Source of the DNA: a bacterium
GTDB lineage: Bacteria > Zhuqueibacterota > QNDG01 > JABMRT01
Direction: 5' to 3'
DNA length: 32,830 nt
Assembly: GCA_011046415.1 (NCBI GenBank)
Contig: DSAP01000111.1
Span: 1-32,830, forward strand
Shown: piece after piece, positions 17,911 to 26,103 of the stretch
How the letters are laid out: every line of letters begins with the position of its first letter
Position numbering within the stretch: the first letter of the stretch is position 1
Translations under genes and position numbers: made by a program
The notes under the pieces: model-generated
The model's database searches: none
Told to the model about the DNA's origin: nothing
Seen by the model: the letters and a program-made list of their open reading frames with translations, nothing else

Positions 17911-20070
17911 TCAATACCTAAATCCGGCGGACAGGCGGATTTCCCGTCCGGGGCCCGGATATCCTTCGGTCAAGAAAACGGTTCGATCCGCGAGGTTGAT
18001 CGCTTCCAGGCGTAGAGAGAGCGTAAACCGGTTTACCTTAAAATCTCTTCCGAGTTCGGCGTTCCAGAGGGAAATCCGGTCCATTTTGCGTCCGGGGGTA
18101 TTGGCCGCATCGGCATACCGGTCACCCACGAGGCGAAGACTCAGCTGGAAGGAGAAATCATGCCAGTCTGCCCCCGCCGAGACGTCCCATTTATGGCGGG
18201 GGCGGTAGATTAACGCCTTCCCCCGAAAGGGTGAGCCCGGGGTCTCGTTTGTGGATTGCATCCGGGTGTATGCGATTTTCAAACGGAACCGGTCGCCGGG
18301 CAGGCGGCATGTCAGGGTGTTTTCGATACCGTGAATCCGTGCCTTGCCGACGTTCTCAGGGGACCAGACGAGACCGTCTTCGGATCCCCACTGGATCAGA
18401 TTCCTGAAGCGGCTAGTGAAGAACATGGATTCCAGTCCGATCCAGGCCGCGCCGGATTTGCGGAGCGAGAAGCCGATATCCATCGTGTTCGCGGTTTCGG
18501 GCTTGAGGTCCGGGTTGCCCCTTGAGAACATGTCCTCCGGCCACCAGAGATCGTTGAATGAAGGCGCACGGTATGCATGACCCATGTTCGCGCGCAGGAT
18601 CAGTTCCTCTTTCCCGCCGAGGGACAGGAGCAGGCCGAATCCGGGGCTGGTATGTTTTCCGATATCCGACAAACGGTCGTGCCGGATACCCGGGATCAGG
18701 CTGACCCCGAGTCCCGGCAGGATACGGCGGTTGATTTCAGCCTGGGCGAAGGCCCCGATCGTCCTCCGGTTCTGCCTGGAGAAGCGGGTGCTGTTGAGCC
18801 GGTTCTCACGTAATTCAGCCCCCGCGCTGATTTCGAAAGAATCGGCGACGCGGTAGCGTGCCCGTATTTCAGATCCGAGCGCGGTATTTTCATGGCGGTC
18901 CTTTTCCGGAACCCAGCCTTCGGGATCCCGGTATCGGTTGTCCCAGGTCTCCCCGTAGACCTGATGGACGAGCCCCAGACGTTCCGTCCATCGGTGATCG
19001 CCGCGCAGGGAGACGAGGGTCCGGGTTTCATGCCTCCGTGCCGCGGGAGTCGGGTAGGTGATCTGTCCAGCCACGCCACGCCGTGTGTCGTGCCTCTGAA
19101 AGACGGCCTGGAACCGGTGACGGATGCCGGGGGAATAAGCGCCTTTGAAAAGGAGGCTTTTCGATGCGGAATCGTTGTTCCCGCGGGTCCTAATGAGGCC
19201 CGTATCCGGGATCTTGAACCTGAAGTCGCCGTCGCTTTTTGTCTCACCGTACCCGAGAAACCAGGATAACGGGCCGACACGATGTCCCGCGTTCAGTGAG
19301 GCGGATCGCGTCCCGAATGAACCGATCATGGATTCGAAGCCACATGAGATTCCGTCACGGAAAGCGGCCTGCCGTGAAATCAGATGGATGATCCCTCCGA
19401 CCGCGCCCGCGCCGTACAGCGCGGAACGGCCTCCGCGCAGTACCTCGATCTGTTCCAGGGCGCCCGCCGGAATGGTGTTCAAATCCACCCCCCCGCCCTG
19501 GGCGGAGTTCAGCGGGATGTCGTCCATCAAAATCAAAACGTGTTCCGTGCCCGCACCCCGGATCGACGGGGTGGAGACGCCGGCCAGGTGATCCGCGTTG
19601 TTTGTGAACAATCCGACCATTCCCGCGACGAGTTCGCCCGCCGTGGAAGCGGGCCGATCCGTCAGGCAAGACCGGGTGAGGATGTCGGTCGCCGCGGTGA
19701 TTCGGGACTGCCTGCGTTCGTTCCGGGTCGCCGTGATCACGACCGGATCGATCCGAACGGCGGCGGGTTGGAGCCGGACATCCCGGCGAAGTGGGCCGGA
19801 GACCGAGACTTCCAGACGAGCCTTCCGGTATCCCAACACGGACACGACGAGGATCTGATCTCCGGCGGGTACATTCCGGAGTGCGAAGAATCCGCCGTCC
19901 CCCGAGGCGGCGCCGATGCCTTTGTTTTCGAGGTACACGTTCGCGTCCGGAATGGGACGCCCGGTCGATTCGTCCAGGACAAGGCCGGTGATCGTCGTGG
20001 TCTGCGCGATGAGGGACGAAGAGAGTAAAAGGATGAGGAGAATGTTGAGCGACAAAGACTGGGATTTCAT
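17911..20070 (-). CDS. TonB-dependent outer-membrane receptor, probable cobalamin receptor
   Basis: The 719-residue product is a complete TonB-dependent receptor. It has a signal peptide (MKSQSLSLNILLILLLSSSLIAQ, read in two halves), then a carboxypeptidase-regulatory-like domain at about residues 25-110 (ITGLVLDESTGRPIPDANVY), a plug domain with SIRGAGTEHVLILMDDIPLN and IEVLRGGRSALYGAGAVGG, and a 22-strand-type barrel ending in the aromatic FRY. I place the start at the ATG at 20070, which has AGGAGG upstream and a good signal peptide; the reading frame stays open further upstream but runs through the riboswitch. The cobalamin riboswitch ahead of it supports a B12 or corrinoid substrate. A terminator follows. 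BtuB-like by role, but I do not assign the symbol. Confidence 0.92.
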   Translation of the reverse strand: MKSQSLSLNILLILLLSSSLIAQTTTITGLVLDESTGRPIPDANVYLENKGIGAASGDGGFFALRNVPAGDQILVVSVLGYRKARLEVSVSGPLRRDVRLQPAAVRIDPVVITATRNERRQSRITAATDILTRSCLTDRPASTAGELVAGMVGLFTNNADHLAGVSTPSIRGAGTEHVLILMDDIPLNSAQGGGVDLNTIPAGALEQIEVLRGGRSALYGAGAVGGIIHLISRQAAFRDGISCGFESMIGSFGTRSASLNAGHRVGPLSWFLGYGETKSDGDFRFKIPDTGLIRTRGNNDSASKSLLFKGAYSPGIRHRFQAVFQRHDTRRGVAGQITYPTPAARRHETRTLVSLRGDHRWTERLGLVHQVYGETWDNRYRDPEGWVPEKDRHENTALGSEIRARYRVADSFEISAGAELRENRLNSTRFSRQNRRTIGAFAQAEINRRILPGLGVSLIPGIRHDRLSDIGKHTSPGFGLLLSLGGKEELILRANMGHAYRAPSFNDLWWPEDMFSRGNPDLKPETANTMDIGFSLRKSGAAWIGLESMFFTSRFRNLIQWGSEDGLVWSPENVGKARIHGIENTLTCRLPGDRFRLKIAYTRMQSTNETPGSPFRGKALIYRPRHKWDVSAGADWHDFSFQLSLRLVGDRYADAANTPGRKMDRISLWNAELGRDFKVNRFTLSLRLEAINLADRTVFLTEGYPGPGREIRLSAGFRY

Positions 20071-20110
20071 GGATTCCTCCTGCTTTCCCGCGAAAGCGGT
20101 TAGGGATGAC

Positions 20111-20270
20111 GGGATGATCCTCGGTATCCTGGCTGACGGCTCGAGCCTACTCGCCGGGCCTTCCCGTCCGCCTGAGGCGGTCAGTGGCACGATCCGGTTT
20201 TCGTCGCCGATCACAGTAGCGGGGCTGCTCCCGATTTCCCGGGGCTGTATGCGAAGTCCTGAAACGGTCA
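20111..20270 (-). promoter_or_regulatory. Cobalamin (B12) riboswitch, 5' part doubtful
   Basis: Read on the minus strand, the segment contains the conserved cobalamin-aptamer core: GGGAGCAGCCCCGCTACTGTGATC, seen here in the form AGCCCCGCTACTGTGA, then GCCACTG, GGGAAGGC and GTCAGCCAGGATACC. These match the B12-box layout of the cobalamin riboswitch family. The usual 5' part (P1-P3 with GGGAA...GTGAA) is not evident; a dispersed palindromic repeat starts where it should be. A GCTTTC/GAAAGC hairpin next to the AGGAGG of the downstream receptor could be the expression platform. It sits about 40 bp before the receptor start. Confidence 0.8.
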
Positions 20271-20351
20271 TTGCGGGTATCTTTGGGCGAAGCGCTCTCA
20301 TCGCTTTTTGGGCGTCAATCCGGAGATTGCCGCTTCGCACCTCGCAACGAC
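20267..20351. repeat. Dispersed palindromic extragenic repeat inside the riboswitch leader
   Basis: An imperfect inverted repeat of 85 bp. The left arm starts GTCATTGCGGG and has GCGAAGCG then TCTC; the right arm starts GAGATTGCCGCTTCGCACC and ends TCGCAACGAC. This is the layout of the family of short interspersed repeats seen between genes in many environmental bacteria (ATTGC...GCTTCG...GCAATGAC types). It adjoins the 5' edge of the recognisable riboswitch core. Repeat identity is by pattern only; copy number elsewhere in the genome cannot be judged here. Confidence 0.65.
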
Positions 20352-20556
20352 AAAGAAGGGACTGATGATACAGCCCGGGGGCACGGTGTTCCCGAAGAGA
20401 ATCCCGATTTCTGGTCAACATACAAAAACAGATCTTAAGTCCGGAGAACCTCCTTTCTTTTTCAACGCATCGCCGGAAACCCAATGCATATTTTGACGGG
20501 CCGGCCGGATGAACGAGACCCAATATCCCGTCCGATTCCTTCCAGGACGACATCGA

Positions 20557-21252
20557 TCATCCCGCGTCACTCGCGACGCAGGATTCGACGAACGGGGCCG
20601 CGAGGCGCCGGAACGCCTCCATCTCCTCTTTTCCAAGAGGAGAGAGCCGCGAAAAATCCGGGGCGTACGTCGGGAATCCGGACAGGTTTTGGAGGACGTA
20701 ACGTCCCGCCCCTGAAATCAGGGTGAGCATGGATTCGAACACGTCCCGGGTGTGGAAGCCGGGTATGAGCGTCGTCCTGAATTCGTACGGGATTTCCGAT
20801 TCCATGATCAGCCGGATGCTTTCGAGTATCCGCGAGAAATCAATCGACCTTCCCGTGATGCGGGAGAACGATCCGTTCGGCGCCTTGAGGTCCATCGCGA
20901 CGTAATCGATCCGTTTCTCCCGGATCAACGGCCCGAGACGGTCCGGGAGCGTGCCGTTCGTGTCGAGCTTGACCGAAAAACCCAGCGCCCTGGCATCCTC
21001 CATGGCCGATGCCAGGCCTTCCTGGAGCAGCGGTTCGCCGCCGGTGAAGACCACGCCGTCGAGTTTGCCCGGCCGTCCTTTGAGGAATCCGAGCACGTCG
21101 CGCCATGCGAGCGCGGCCGGTTTCTCCTCCGGTATCAGTTCCCCGTTGTGACACCAGGGGCATCTCAGATTGCACCCCTGCGTGAAGACCACCGCGGCGA
21201 TCCGGTCCGGGAAATCGATCAGGGAGAGCCTCCGGAGTCCCCCGATTTTCAC
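20557..21252 (-). CDS. nrdG: Anaerobic ribonucleoside-triphosphate reductase activating protein
   Basis: NrdG is a radical-SAM enzyme that installs the glycyl radical on NrdD. The 231-residue product has the CX3CX2C cluster motif at residues 27-34 (CNLRCPWC), the GGEPLLQ motif near residue 70, KLDTNGTLPD, and YVAMDLKAP, all standard for this family. Its ATG overlaps the nrdD stop by four bases (ATGA), so the two are translationally coupled. It is the last gene of the presumed four-gene unit under the right-hand riboswitch. I see no clear terminator after it. Length is longer than the compact E. coli NrdG (154 residues) and fits the pflA-like NrdG form. Confidence 0.95.
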   Translation of the reverse strand: MKIGGLRRLSLIDFPDRIAAVVFTQGCNLRCPWCHNGELIPEEKPAALAWRDVLGFLKGRPGKLDGVVFTGGEPLLQEGLASAMEDARALGFSVKLDTNGTLPDRLGPLIREKRIDYVAMDLKAPNGSFSRITGRSIDFSRILESIRLIMESEIPYEFRTTLIPGFHTRDVFESMLTLISGAGRYVLQNLSGFPTYAPDFSRLSPLGKEEMEAFRRLAAPFVESCVASDAG

Positions 21253-23381
21253 GGTGCGACCGCGGCTTCCACGGTTTCGGCGGTTTGATCCGAAACCACC
21301 CTGAACACGCGCCGGTCGCTGAATTCCGATTTCTTGCCCACGTTCCAGTGGTGGACGGGGCGCAGGTAGCCGACGACCCGGGAGTAGACTTCCGTGACGC
21401 CGCCGCAGTCGGGGCAGCGGGTCTGTTCGCCCTTGATGTATCCGTGTTCCCGGCAGACGCTGAAGGTCGGCGTCAGGGTGAAATAGGGGAGGCGGTAGGC
21501 GGATGCGACGCGCCGGACGAGCCGTTTGGCCGAACGGATGCCGGGCAGGCGCTCCCCGATGAATCCGTGGAACACCGTGCCGCCGGTGTAGAGGGTCTGG
21601 AGTTCGTCCTGGAGATCCAGCGCCTCGAAGAGATCGTCCGTGAAGCCGACGGGGAGCTGGCTGGAATTGGTGTAATAGGGGTTCGCCCCTTTCCGGTACT
21701 CCGCCTCATTGGCGCAGAGGATGTTGGGGTATTTCTCCTTGTCCATCATGGCGAGCCGGTACGAGGTGCCCTCGGCCGGTGTGGCTTCCAGATTGTAGAC
21801 GTTGCCCGTCTCTTCCTGCACGGACAGGAGGCGTTCGCGCATATGGGACAGCACCTCCACGGCGAAGGCGCGTCCGATGTCCTCGCCGAGATGCTTGCCG
21901 AGGAAATTCAGGCAGGCCTCGTTCATCCCCACCAAACCGATCGTGCCGAAATGGTTGGTCCAGTACCCGCCGGTCGCGGCCCTGATGTCGGACAGATAAT
22001 GGCGGGCGTAGGGATAGAGATCGGCGTCCGTGAAGGTTTCCAGGATCTTCCGTTTGTTTTCCAGGCTGTCGACGGCCAGATCCATCAGGTGGTCGAGCCG
22101 GGAGAAAAAATCGGATTTGTCCAGCGCGAGAAATCCGATACGGGGCAGATTCAGGGTGACCACGCCGATGGAGCCGGTCAGGGGATTGGCGCCGAAGAGG
22201 CCGCCGCCGCGTTTACGCAGCGTCCGGTTGTCCAGCCTGAGACGGCAGCACATCGAACGGGCGTCCTCGGGGTTCATGTCCGAATTGACGAAGTTGGAAA
22301 AATAAGGGATGCCGTATTTGGCGGTCATCTCCCAGATGGGGTCGAGCCGTTTGTCCTCCCACGGGAAATCCTTCGTGATGTTGTATGTGGGGATCGGGAA
22401 GGTGAAGACGCGCCCCAGCGCGTCCCCCTCGGACATCACCTCCGCGAAGGCCCGGTTCAGGATGAAGAGTTCTTCCTGGTACTCCCCGTATGTCGTTTCC
22501 CGGGGTTCGCCGCCGATGATCACGGGCTGGTCCGCCAGGAATCCGGGCACGGTGAGATCCAGGCTGATGTTGGTGAAGGGCGTCTGAAATCCCACCCGCG
22601 TCGGCACGTTGATGTTGAAGACGAATTCCTGGAGGGCCTGCTTGACCTCCTGTTCCCGGAGGCCGTCGTGCCGGATGAACGGGGCGAGGTAGGTGTCGAA
22701 ATTGCTGAAGGCCTGCGCGCCGGCGGCCTCGCCCTGGAGGGTGTAGAAGAAGTTGACGATCTGCCCCAAGGCCGTCCTCAAATGTTTGGCGGGACGGCTT
22801 TCGACCTTGCCCTGGGCGCCGCGGAATCCTTCCCTGAGGAGCTGGCCCAGATCCCATCCCACGCAGTACACGGCCAAAATGTTGAGATCGTGGATGTGGA
22901 AGTCGCCTTTCAGATGCGCGTCGCGGATCTCCGCCGGATAGTTCTTGTTGAGCCAGTACTGGGAGGTAATCACGGAAGAGATGTGGTTGTTCAACCCCTG
23001 GATGGAGAAGGCCATGTTGCTGTTCTCGTTGACCCGCCAGTCGAGTTTCCCCAGATAGGAATCCACGATGTCGGTGCTGATGTGGGTCTTGATGTCGCGG
23101 ATCCGGGCGTGCTGATCGCGGTAGAGGATATAGGCCTTGGCGGTTCTGCGATGGGGGGAGGCCATGAGCACGGTCTCCACCGCGTCCTGGATTTCCTCCA
23201 CCTCGGGCACCCGGTTTTTGACGTGCCCGTCCAGATGACGCTGCACCTCGCGCGTGAGCCGCTGGGCGATGTCGATGTCGAATTCACCGGTCGCGCGTCC
23301 GGCCTTGAAGATAGCCACGGTGATCTTCGATGGGTCGAATTCGACGACCCGTCCGTCCCGTTTTCGGATTTGTGTGAACAT
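21249..23381 (-). CDS. nrdD: Anaerobic ribonucleoside-triphosphate reductase (class III)
   Basis: NrdD reduces ribonucleotides to deoxyribonucleotides without oxygen or B12, using a glycyl radical. The 710-residue product starts with an ATP-cone (TQIRKRDGRVVEFDPSKITV), has an active-site cysteine region in MCCRLRLD, a C-terminal metal site (C643, H646, C656, C659, from CREH and CPDC), and the glycyl-radical loop RVVGYLRPV with G671. RVVGY replaces the usual RVCGY, so the cysteine next to the glycine is absent. The ATG at 23381 has AAAAGGAG just upstream; the reading frame continues upstream into the receptor gene but has no family similarity there. Only 22 bp separate it from the upstream receptor gene, so it probably belongs to that operon. 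Confidence 0.96.
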   Translation of the reverse strand: MFTQIRKRDGRVVEFDPSKITVAIFKAGRATGEFDIDIAQRLTREVQRHLDGHVKNRVPEVEEIQDAVETVLMASPHRRTAKAYILYRDQHARIRDIKTHISTDIVDSYLGKLDWRVNENSNMAFSIQGLNNHISSVITSQYWLNKNYPAEIRDAHLKGDFHIHDLNILAVYCVGWDLGQLLREGFRGAQGKVESRPAKHLRTALGQIVNFFYTLQGEAAGAQAFSNFDTYLAPFIRHDGLREQEVKQALQEFVFNINVPTRVGFQTPFTNISLDLTVPGFLADQPVIIGGEPRETTYGEYQEELFILNRAFAEVMSEGDALGRVFTFPIPTYNITKDFPWEDKRLDPIWEMTAKYGIPYFSNFVNSDMNPEDARSMCCRLRLDNRTLRKRGGGLFGANPLTGSIGVVTLNLPRIGFLALDKSDFFSRLDHLMDLAVDSLENKRKILETFTDADLYPYARHYLSDIRAATGGYWTNHFGTIGLVGMNEACLNFLGKHLGEDIGRAFAVEVLSHMRERLLSVQEETGNVYNLEATPAEGTSYRLAMMDKEKYPNILCANEAEYRKGANPYYTNSSQLPVGFTDDLFEALDLQDELQTLYTGGTVFHGFIGERLPGIRSAKRLVRRVASAYRLPYFTLTPTFSVCREHGYIKGEQTRCPDCGGVTEVYSRVVGYLRPVHHWNVGKKSEFSDRRVFRVVSDQTAETVEAAVAP

Positions 23382-23403
23382 GCGGCTCCTTTTCCGAGTT
23401 GTT

Positions 23404-25257
23404 TTAATCGAATACCGTCCAGCGGAGGCCGTAACGGAAGGCCCGTCCGGTTTGGGGGAAACCGTAGACCCGGAACTGTCCTGCATTGAGCAGGTTGTCC
23501 AGCTCCAGAAACACATCCGCGTGCTTCATCACGGTGAGAACGGCCTTGAGGTCGAAAATGACGCCGGGGTCTCCGGCGAGGACGGACTGATCCTGCACAA
23601 GCGCCCAGAATTCGCTGCGAAATCCGGCCGCCGCCTGCAGCCGGACTTTCAGATCCCCGCGGAAGAACACCTGAGACCAGGAGACCGCACCCCGTCCCCA
23701 CACGGCGGGCCGTTCCTGGAGGAAATTCCCGCCGCCGTCCACGGCGCGGAGATAGTTGACCACACCGGACAGCTCGATGCGGTGAAACGGTCCGGCCCGG
23801 AACATCGTCTCGATACCGCCGAACCGGGCCTTGCCCGAATTGACGAAACCGGGAGAGAGCGTGTCCGGATTAAACCGGATCCGGTCGCGCGTGTCCCGCA
23901 TGAAAAAACGCACGGTCGCGTCGAGCGGCGGCAGGGGGGTGAGGCGGATGTGGATGCCGGCCTGGTCGGACCGCTCGGGTTTCAGGGATTGATTTCCGAA
24001 TGGCGCGGTCCCGAGATACCGGCGCCGGTATTCGTCCGGGGTTTCAGGGGGGCCGGCGGGAAGGGCGTATCCGGAGGTCTCCCCCAGGGACGGATGGCGG
24101 AAGCGGCGCGAGACGGAAAAGCCCGCCGACGCGGATGCGGAAGGCCGCCAGTCCGCGCTCAGGGCGGGGGAAAGGCGTGGCGCGTCCTCCATGAACCGGA
24201 CGAGGACCAGGTCCGCCCGGGGAGAGACCGTTCCGTATTCCGGATCGATCCGTACATGGGCGGTCTGTTCGCGCGCGGTGAACTTTTTCCCGTCCCGTCC
24301 CGTCAGCCGGTTTTCCGAAAGCCGCAATCCCCAGCCGAGGGGCAGGCCGGCCTGCCGGGCGTCCTGGGACCAGTCGAGGGCCGTGCGTCCGACCGGCGTG
24401 CGCGACGGGGGCGGTCCTTCGGCCGTCTCCGGCCTGAAGAGATATTCCGAGCGGGCCATCTGGACGAGCAGGATGCTCTTCAGGTCCAGGACGGACGATT
24501 CCAGGGCCAGCCGCTGATCCCGGTGTGTGATCTTACGCGCGGGCCGGGAAAGCCGGGCCGAATGGTCCGGCAGGGTCAGGGCATGGGGCATGTCGCCCTC
24601 GTGTCTCCCGTCCATGATGTCGTACCTGAACCGGAGGCGCTCCAGAATCCGGTATGCGATCCGGGCGCGCACGCCCTGTTCCCTGTACGCGATGCCCGGG
24701 ACGTCTTCCGCGAATTTTCTGAGTGTGACCGCGGAAGACAAAGACAGACGTGAAAAGAAAGTCTGGGCGAAGGCGATGTCCAGGTCGCTGTATCCGTTTC
24801 CCCCCGTCCGGTAGAGGAAGGTCGTCTCGGGCCGTTTCGGCTCCGGCCGCCGGGTGACGAGGTTGACCGCCGCGCCGATCTGGGACAGGCCGAAGGGATT
24901 GGTTTCCGGATAGATCTCGATCCGTTCGACCATTTCGGGCGGGATCCGGTTCAGGTCCACCGCTTCGGTCCAGGGCTCGGCGAGCGGCACGCCGTCCACG
25001 CACAGCACGGACTGTTCCGCCGGCGCTCCTGCGAACCGGAAGGGGGCGAACTGGCCGGTGAGTCCCAGATCGCGCACCCAGATCCCCGGGAGGAGTTCCA
25101 GGATGTCCGCGAAGCTCCTGTAGTTCCATCCGTCCGCCTCGGCCATGTCGATTTTCCAGACGAAATCGCCGCCGGGCGCCCGGGACGGAAAGGCGAGCAG
25201 CGCCGCGATGCCGAGGCGCCCCAGCCATTCGAACGGGCTGCTTTTCCACCTATTCAT
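23404..25257 (-). CDS. TonB-dependent outer-membrane receptor (second)
   Basis: The 617-residue product has a hydrophobic N-terminal signal-like segment (GRLGIAALLAFPSRAPG), a plug domain with RSFADILELLPGIWVRDLG, QSVLCVDGVPLAEPW, and VERIEIYPETNPFGLSQIGAAVNLV, then a beta-barrel of repeated alternating strands ending YGLRWTVFD. It has no carboxypeptidase-regulatory domain, unlike the other receptor. It overlaps the end of the upstream S-component gene by 8 bp and is 22 bp before nrdD. The riboswitch at the head of the unit points to cobalamin or a related corrinoid as substrate. The plug is compact and the gene at the short end for the family. Confidence 0.9.
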   Translation of the reverse strand: MNRWKSSPFEWLGRLGIAALLAFPSRAPGGDFVWKIDMAEADGWNYRSFADILELLPGIWVRDLGLTGQFAPFRFAGAPAEQSVLCVDGVPLAEPWTEAVDLNRIPPEMVERIEIYPETNPFGLSQIGAAVNLVTRRPEPKRPETTFLYRTGGNGYSDLDIAFAQTFFSRLSLSSAVTLRKFAEDVPGIAYREQGVRARIAYRILERLRFRYDIMDGRHEGDMPHALTLPDHSARLSRPARKITHRDQRLALESSVLDLKSILLVQMARSEYLFRPETAEGPPPSRTPVGRTALDWSQDARQAGLPLGWGLRLSENRLTGRDGKKFTAREQTAHVRIDPEYGTVSPRADLVLVRFMEDAPRLSPALSADWRPSASASAGFSVSRRFRHPSLGETSGYALPAGPPETPDEYRRRYLGTAPFGNQSLKPERSDQAGIHIRLTPLPPLDATVRFFMRDTRDRIRFNPDTLSPGFVNSGKARFGGIETMFRAGPFHRIELSGVVNYLRAVDGGGNFLQERPAVWGRGAVSWSQVFFRGDLKVRLQAAAGFRSEFWALVQDQSVLAGDPGVIFDLKAVLTVMKHADVFLELDNLLNAGQFRVYGFPQTGRAFRYGLRWTVFD

Positions 25258-25807
25258 GGACGCTTCCCCGCAGCTCCGACGTCCATCCGAGACGGTCGAG
25301 ACGGTTCAGGATGAACGGGACCAGCAGAAAGAAGAAAACCGTGTTGGTGATCATGTGCGTGACGTAGAATCCGAGCCCCTGGATCAGGCTGCCCCAGAAG
25401 AGGACGCGATGGTTCCCTGCGGTCAGCACATAGGCCAGGGTGGTCAAAAGGGCGTACAGGACGGTGAAGCAGAGGCCGCAGGCCGCGAACAGGAGGGCCG
25501 CCTTCCAGCCGATGCGGCGTATCCGCCGGCCCAGCACGCCGGCCACGCCTCCCACGATCGTGTAGGACAGGATCTGCGCGACAAAGAGGGGGGGCGGCGC
25601 CATGCCGTAGGGGTTGAGCATTGAATAGAGTCCGATCGCGATGCCGCCGACGGCGATGCCGGAAACCATCCCCGTCCAGTACCCTGAGATGAAGACGCCC
25701 GTGGTCAGGAGCTCGATGTTGGGGACGGCCGCCAACAGGTGTCCCAGCGCGACGCAGAGGGCCGCGAGCAGGCCGATGACCGGTGGATTGAAATGGGGGG
25801 ATTTCAT
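25250..25807 (-). CDS. ECF-type transporter S component, probably for cobalamin
   Basis: The 185-residue product is an integral membrane protein with about five to six hydrophobic segments, starting NPPVIGLLAALCVALGHLL and PNIELLTTGVFISGYWTGMV. This layout fits the substrate-capture (S) subunit of energy-coupling factor transporters. No EcfA ATPases or EcfT are in the window, so it would depend on partners encoded elsewhere. It is the first gene after the right-hand cobalamin riboswitch, which suggests B12 or a precursor as substrate; this is inference. The ATG at 25807 lacks an adjacent strong Shine-Dalgarno; an AAGGAAAGGA run lies about 28 bases upstream, next to GC-rich inverted sequence. 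Confidence 0.8.
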   Translation of the reverse strand: MKSPHFNPPVIGLLAALCVALGHLLAAVPNIELLTTGVFISGYWTGMVSGIAVGGIAIGLYSMLNPYGMAPPPLFVAQILSYTIVGGVAGVLGRRIRRIGWKAALLFAACGLCFTVLYALLTTLAYVLTAGNHRVLFWGSLIQGLGFYVTHMITNTVFFFLLVPFILNRLDRLGWTSELRGSVHE

Positions 25808-25869
25808 GGCAAGCCGGCCGCGGACGGCGGCGTCCTTTCCTTTCGTTGTCCTTCCCGCGCAGGTACATC

Positions 25870-26070
25870 CAGCCGACAGGCAGGTCTCCTGGCTTTCCCG
25901 GTTCGGATCGCCTTCCCGTCCGCCTGAGGCGGACAGTGGCGGAATGCATCCGTCCACAAATCGGGATCACAGTTGCGGGGCAGCTCCCGAATCGCCGCCT
26001 CTGTGCGTTCATCGGGCGGTTCACGGGATTCCCTATTCTTCCGGCGCCATGGCCGGACACCTGTCGTGTG
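25870..26070 (-). promoter_or_regulatory. Cobalamin (B12) riboswitch
   Basis: On the minus strand this leader shows the full cobalamin aptamer order: ACAGGTG, AGGGAATCCCGTGAA, GGGAGCTGCCCCGCAACTGTG, GCCACTG, GGGAAGGC and AAGCCAGGAGACCTGCCTGTCGG (the last in pieces). The 5' ACAGGTG and 3' CCTGCCTGT can pair as P1. A promoter ends just upstream, so transcription would begin at or near the aptamer. It lies about 60 bp before the S-component start and should shut off the downstream unit when B12 is plentiful. Confidence 0.95.
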
Positions 26071-26074
26071 AATC

Positions 26075-26103
26075 AATATAGGGATTCGGGCCGGCGGAGT
26101 CAA
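26075..26103 (-). promoter_or_regulatory. Sigma70-type promoter of the B12 riboswitch operon
   Basis: On the minus strand, TTGACT (26103-26098) is followed by a 17-base spacer and TATATT (26080-26075). The predicted start site is about 7 bases on, at the 5' edge of the riboswitch. Both hexamers differ from consensus by one base, and the spacing is ideal. Confidence 0.85.

Noticed and set aside
20071-20553. N-terminal extension of the first TonB-dependent receptor
   Set aside because: The frame is open upstream of 20070 but runs through the riboswitch and dispersed repeat; the ATG at 20070 has a strong Shine-Dalgarno and a clean signal peptide.
21285-23489. A 734-codon open frame on the plus strand opposite nrdD
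   Set aside because: It is antisense to a well-supported nrdD, has no ribosome-binding site and is rich in residues produced by the complementary GC-rich codons.
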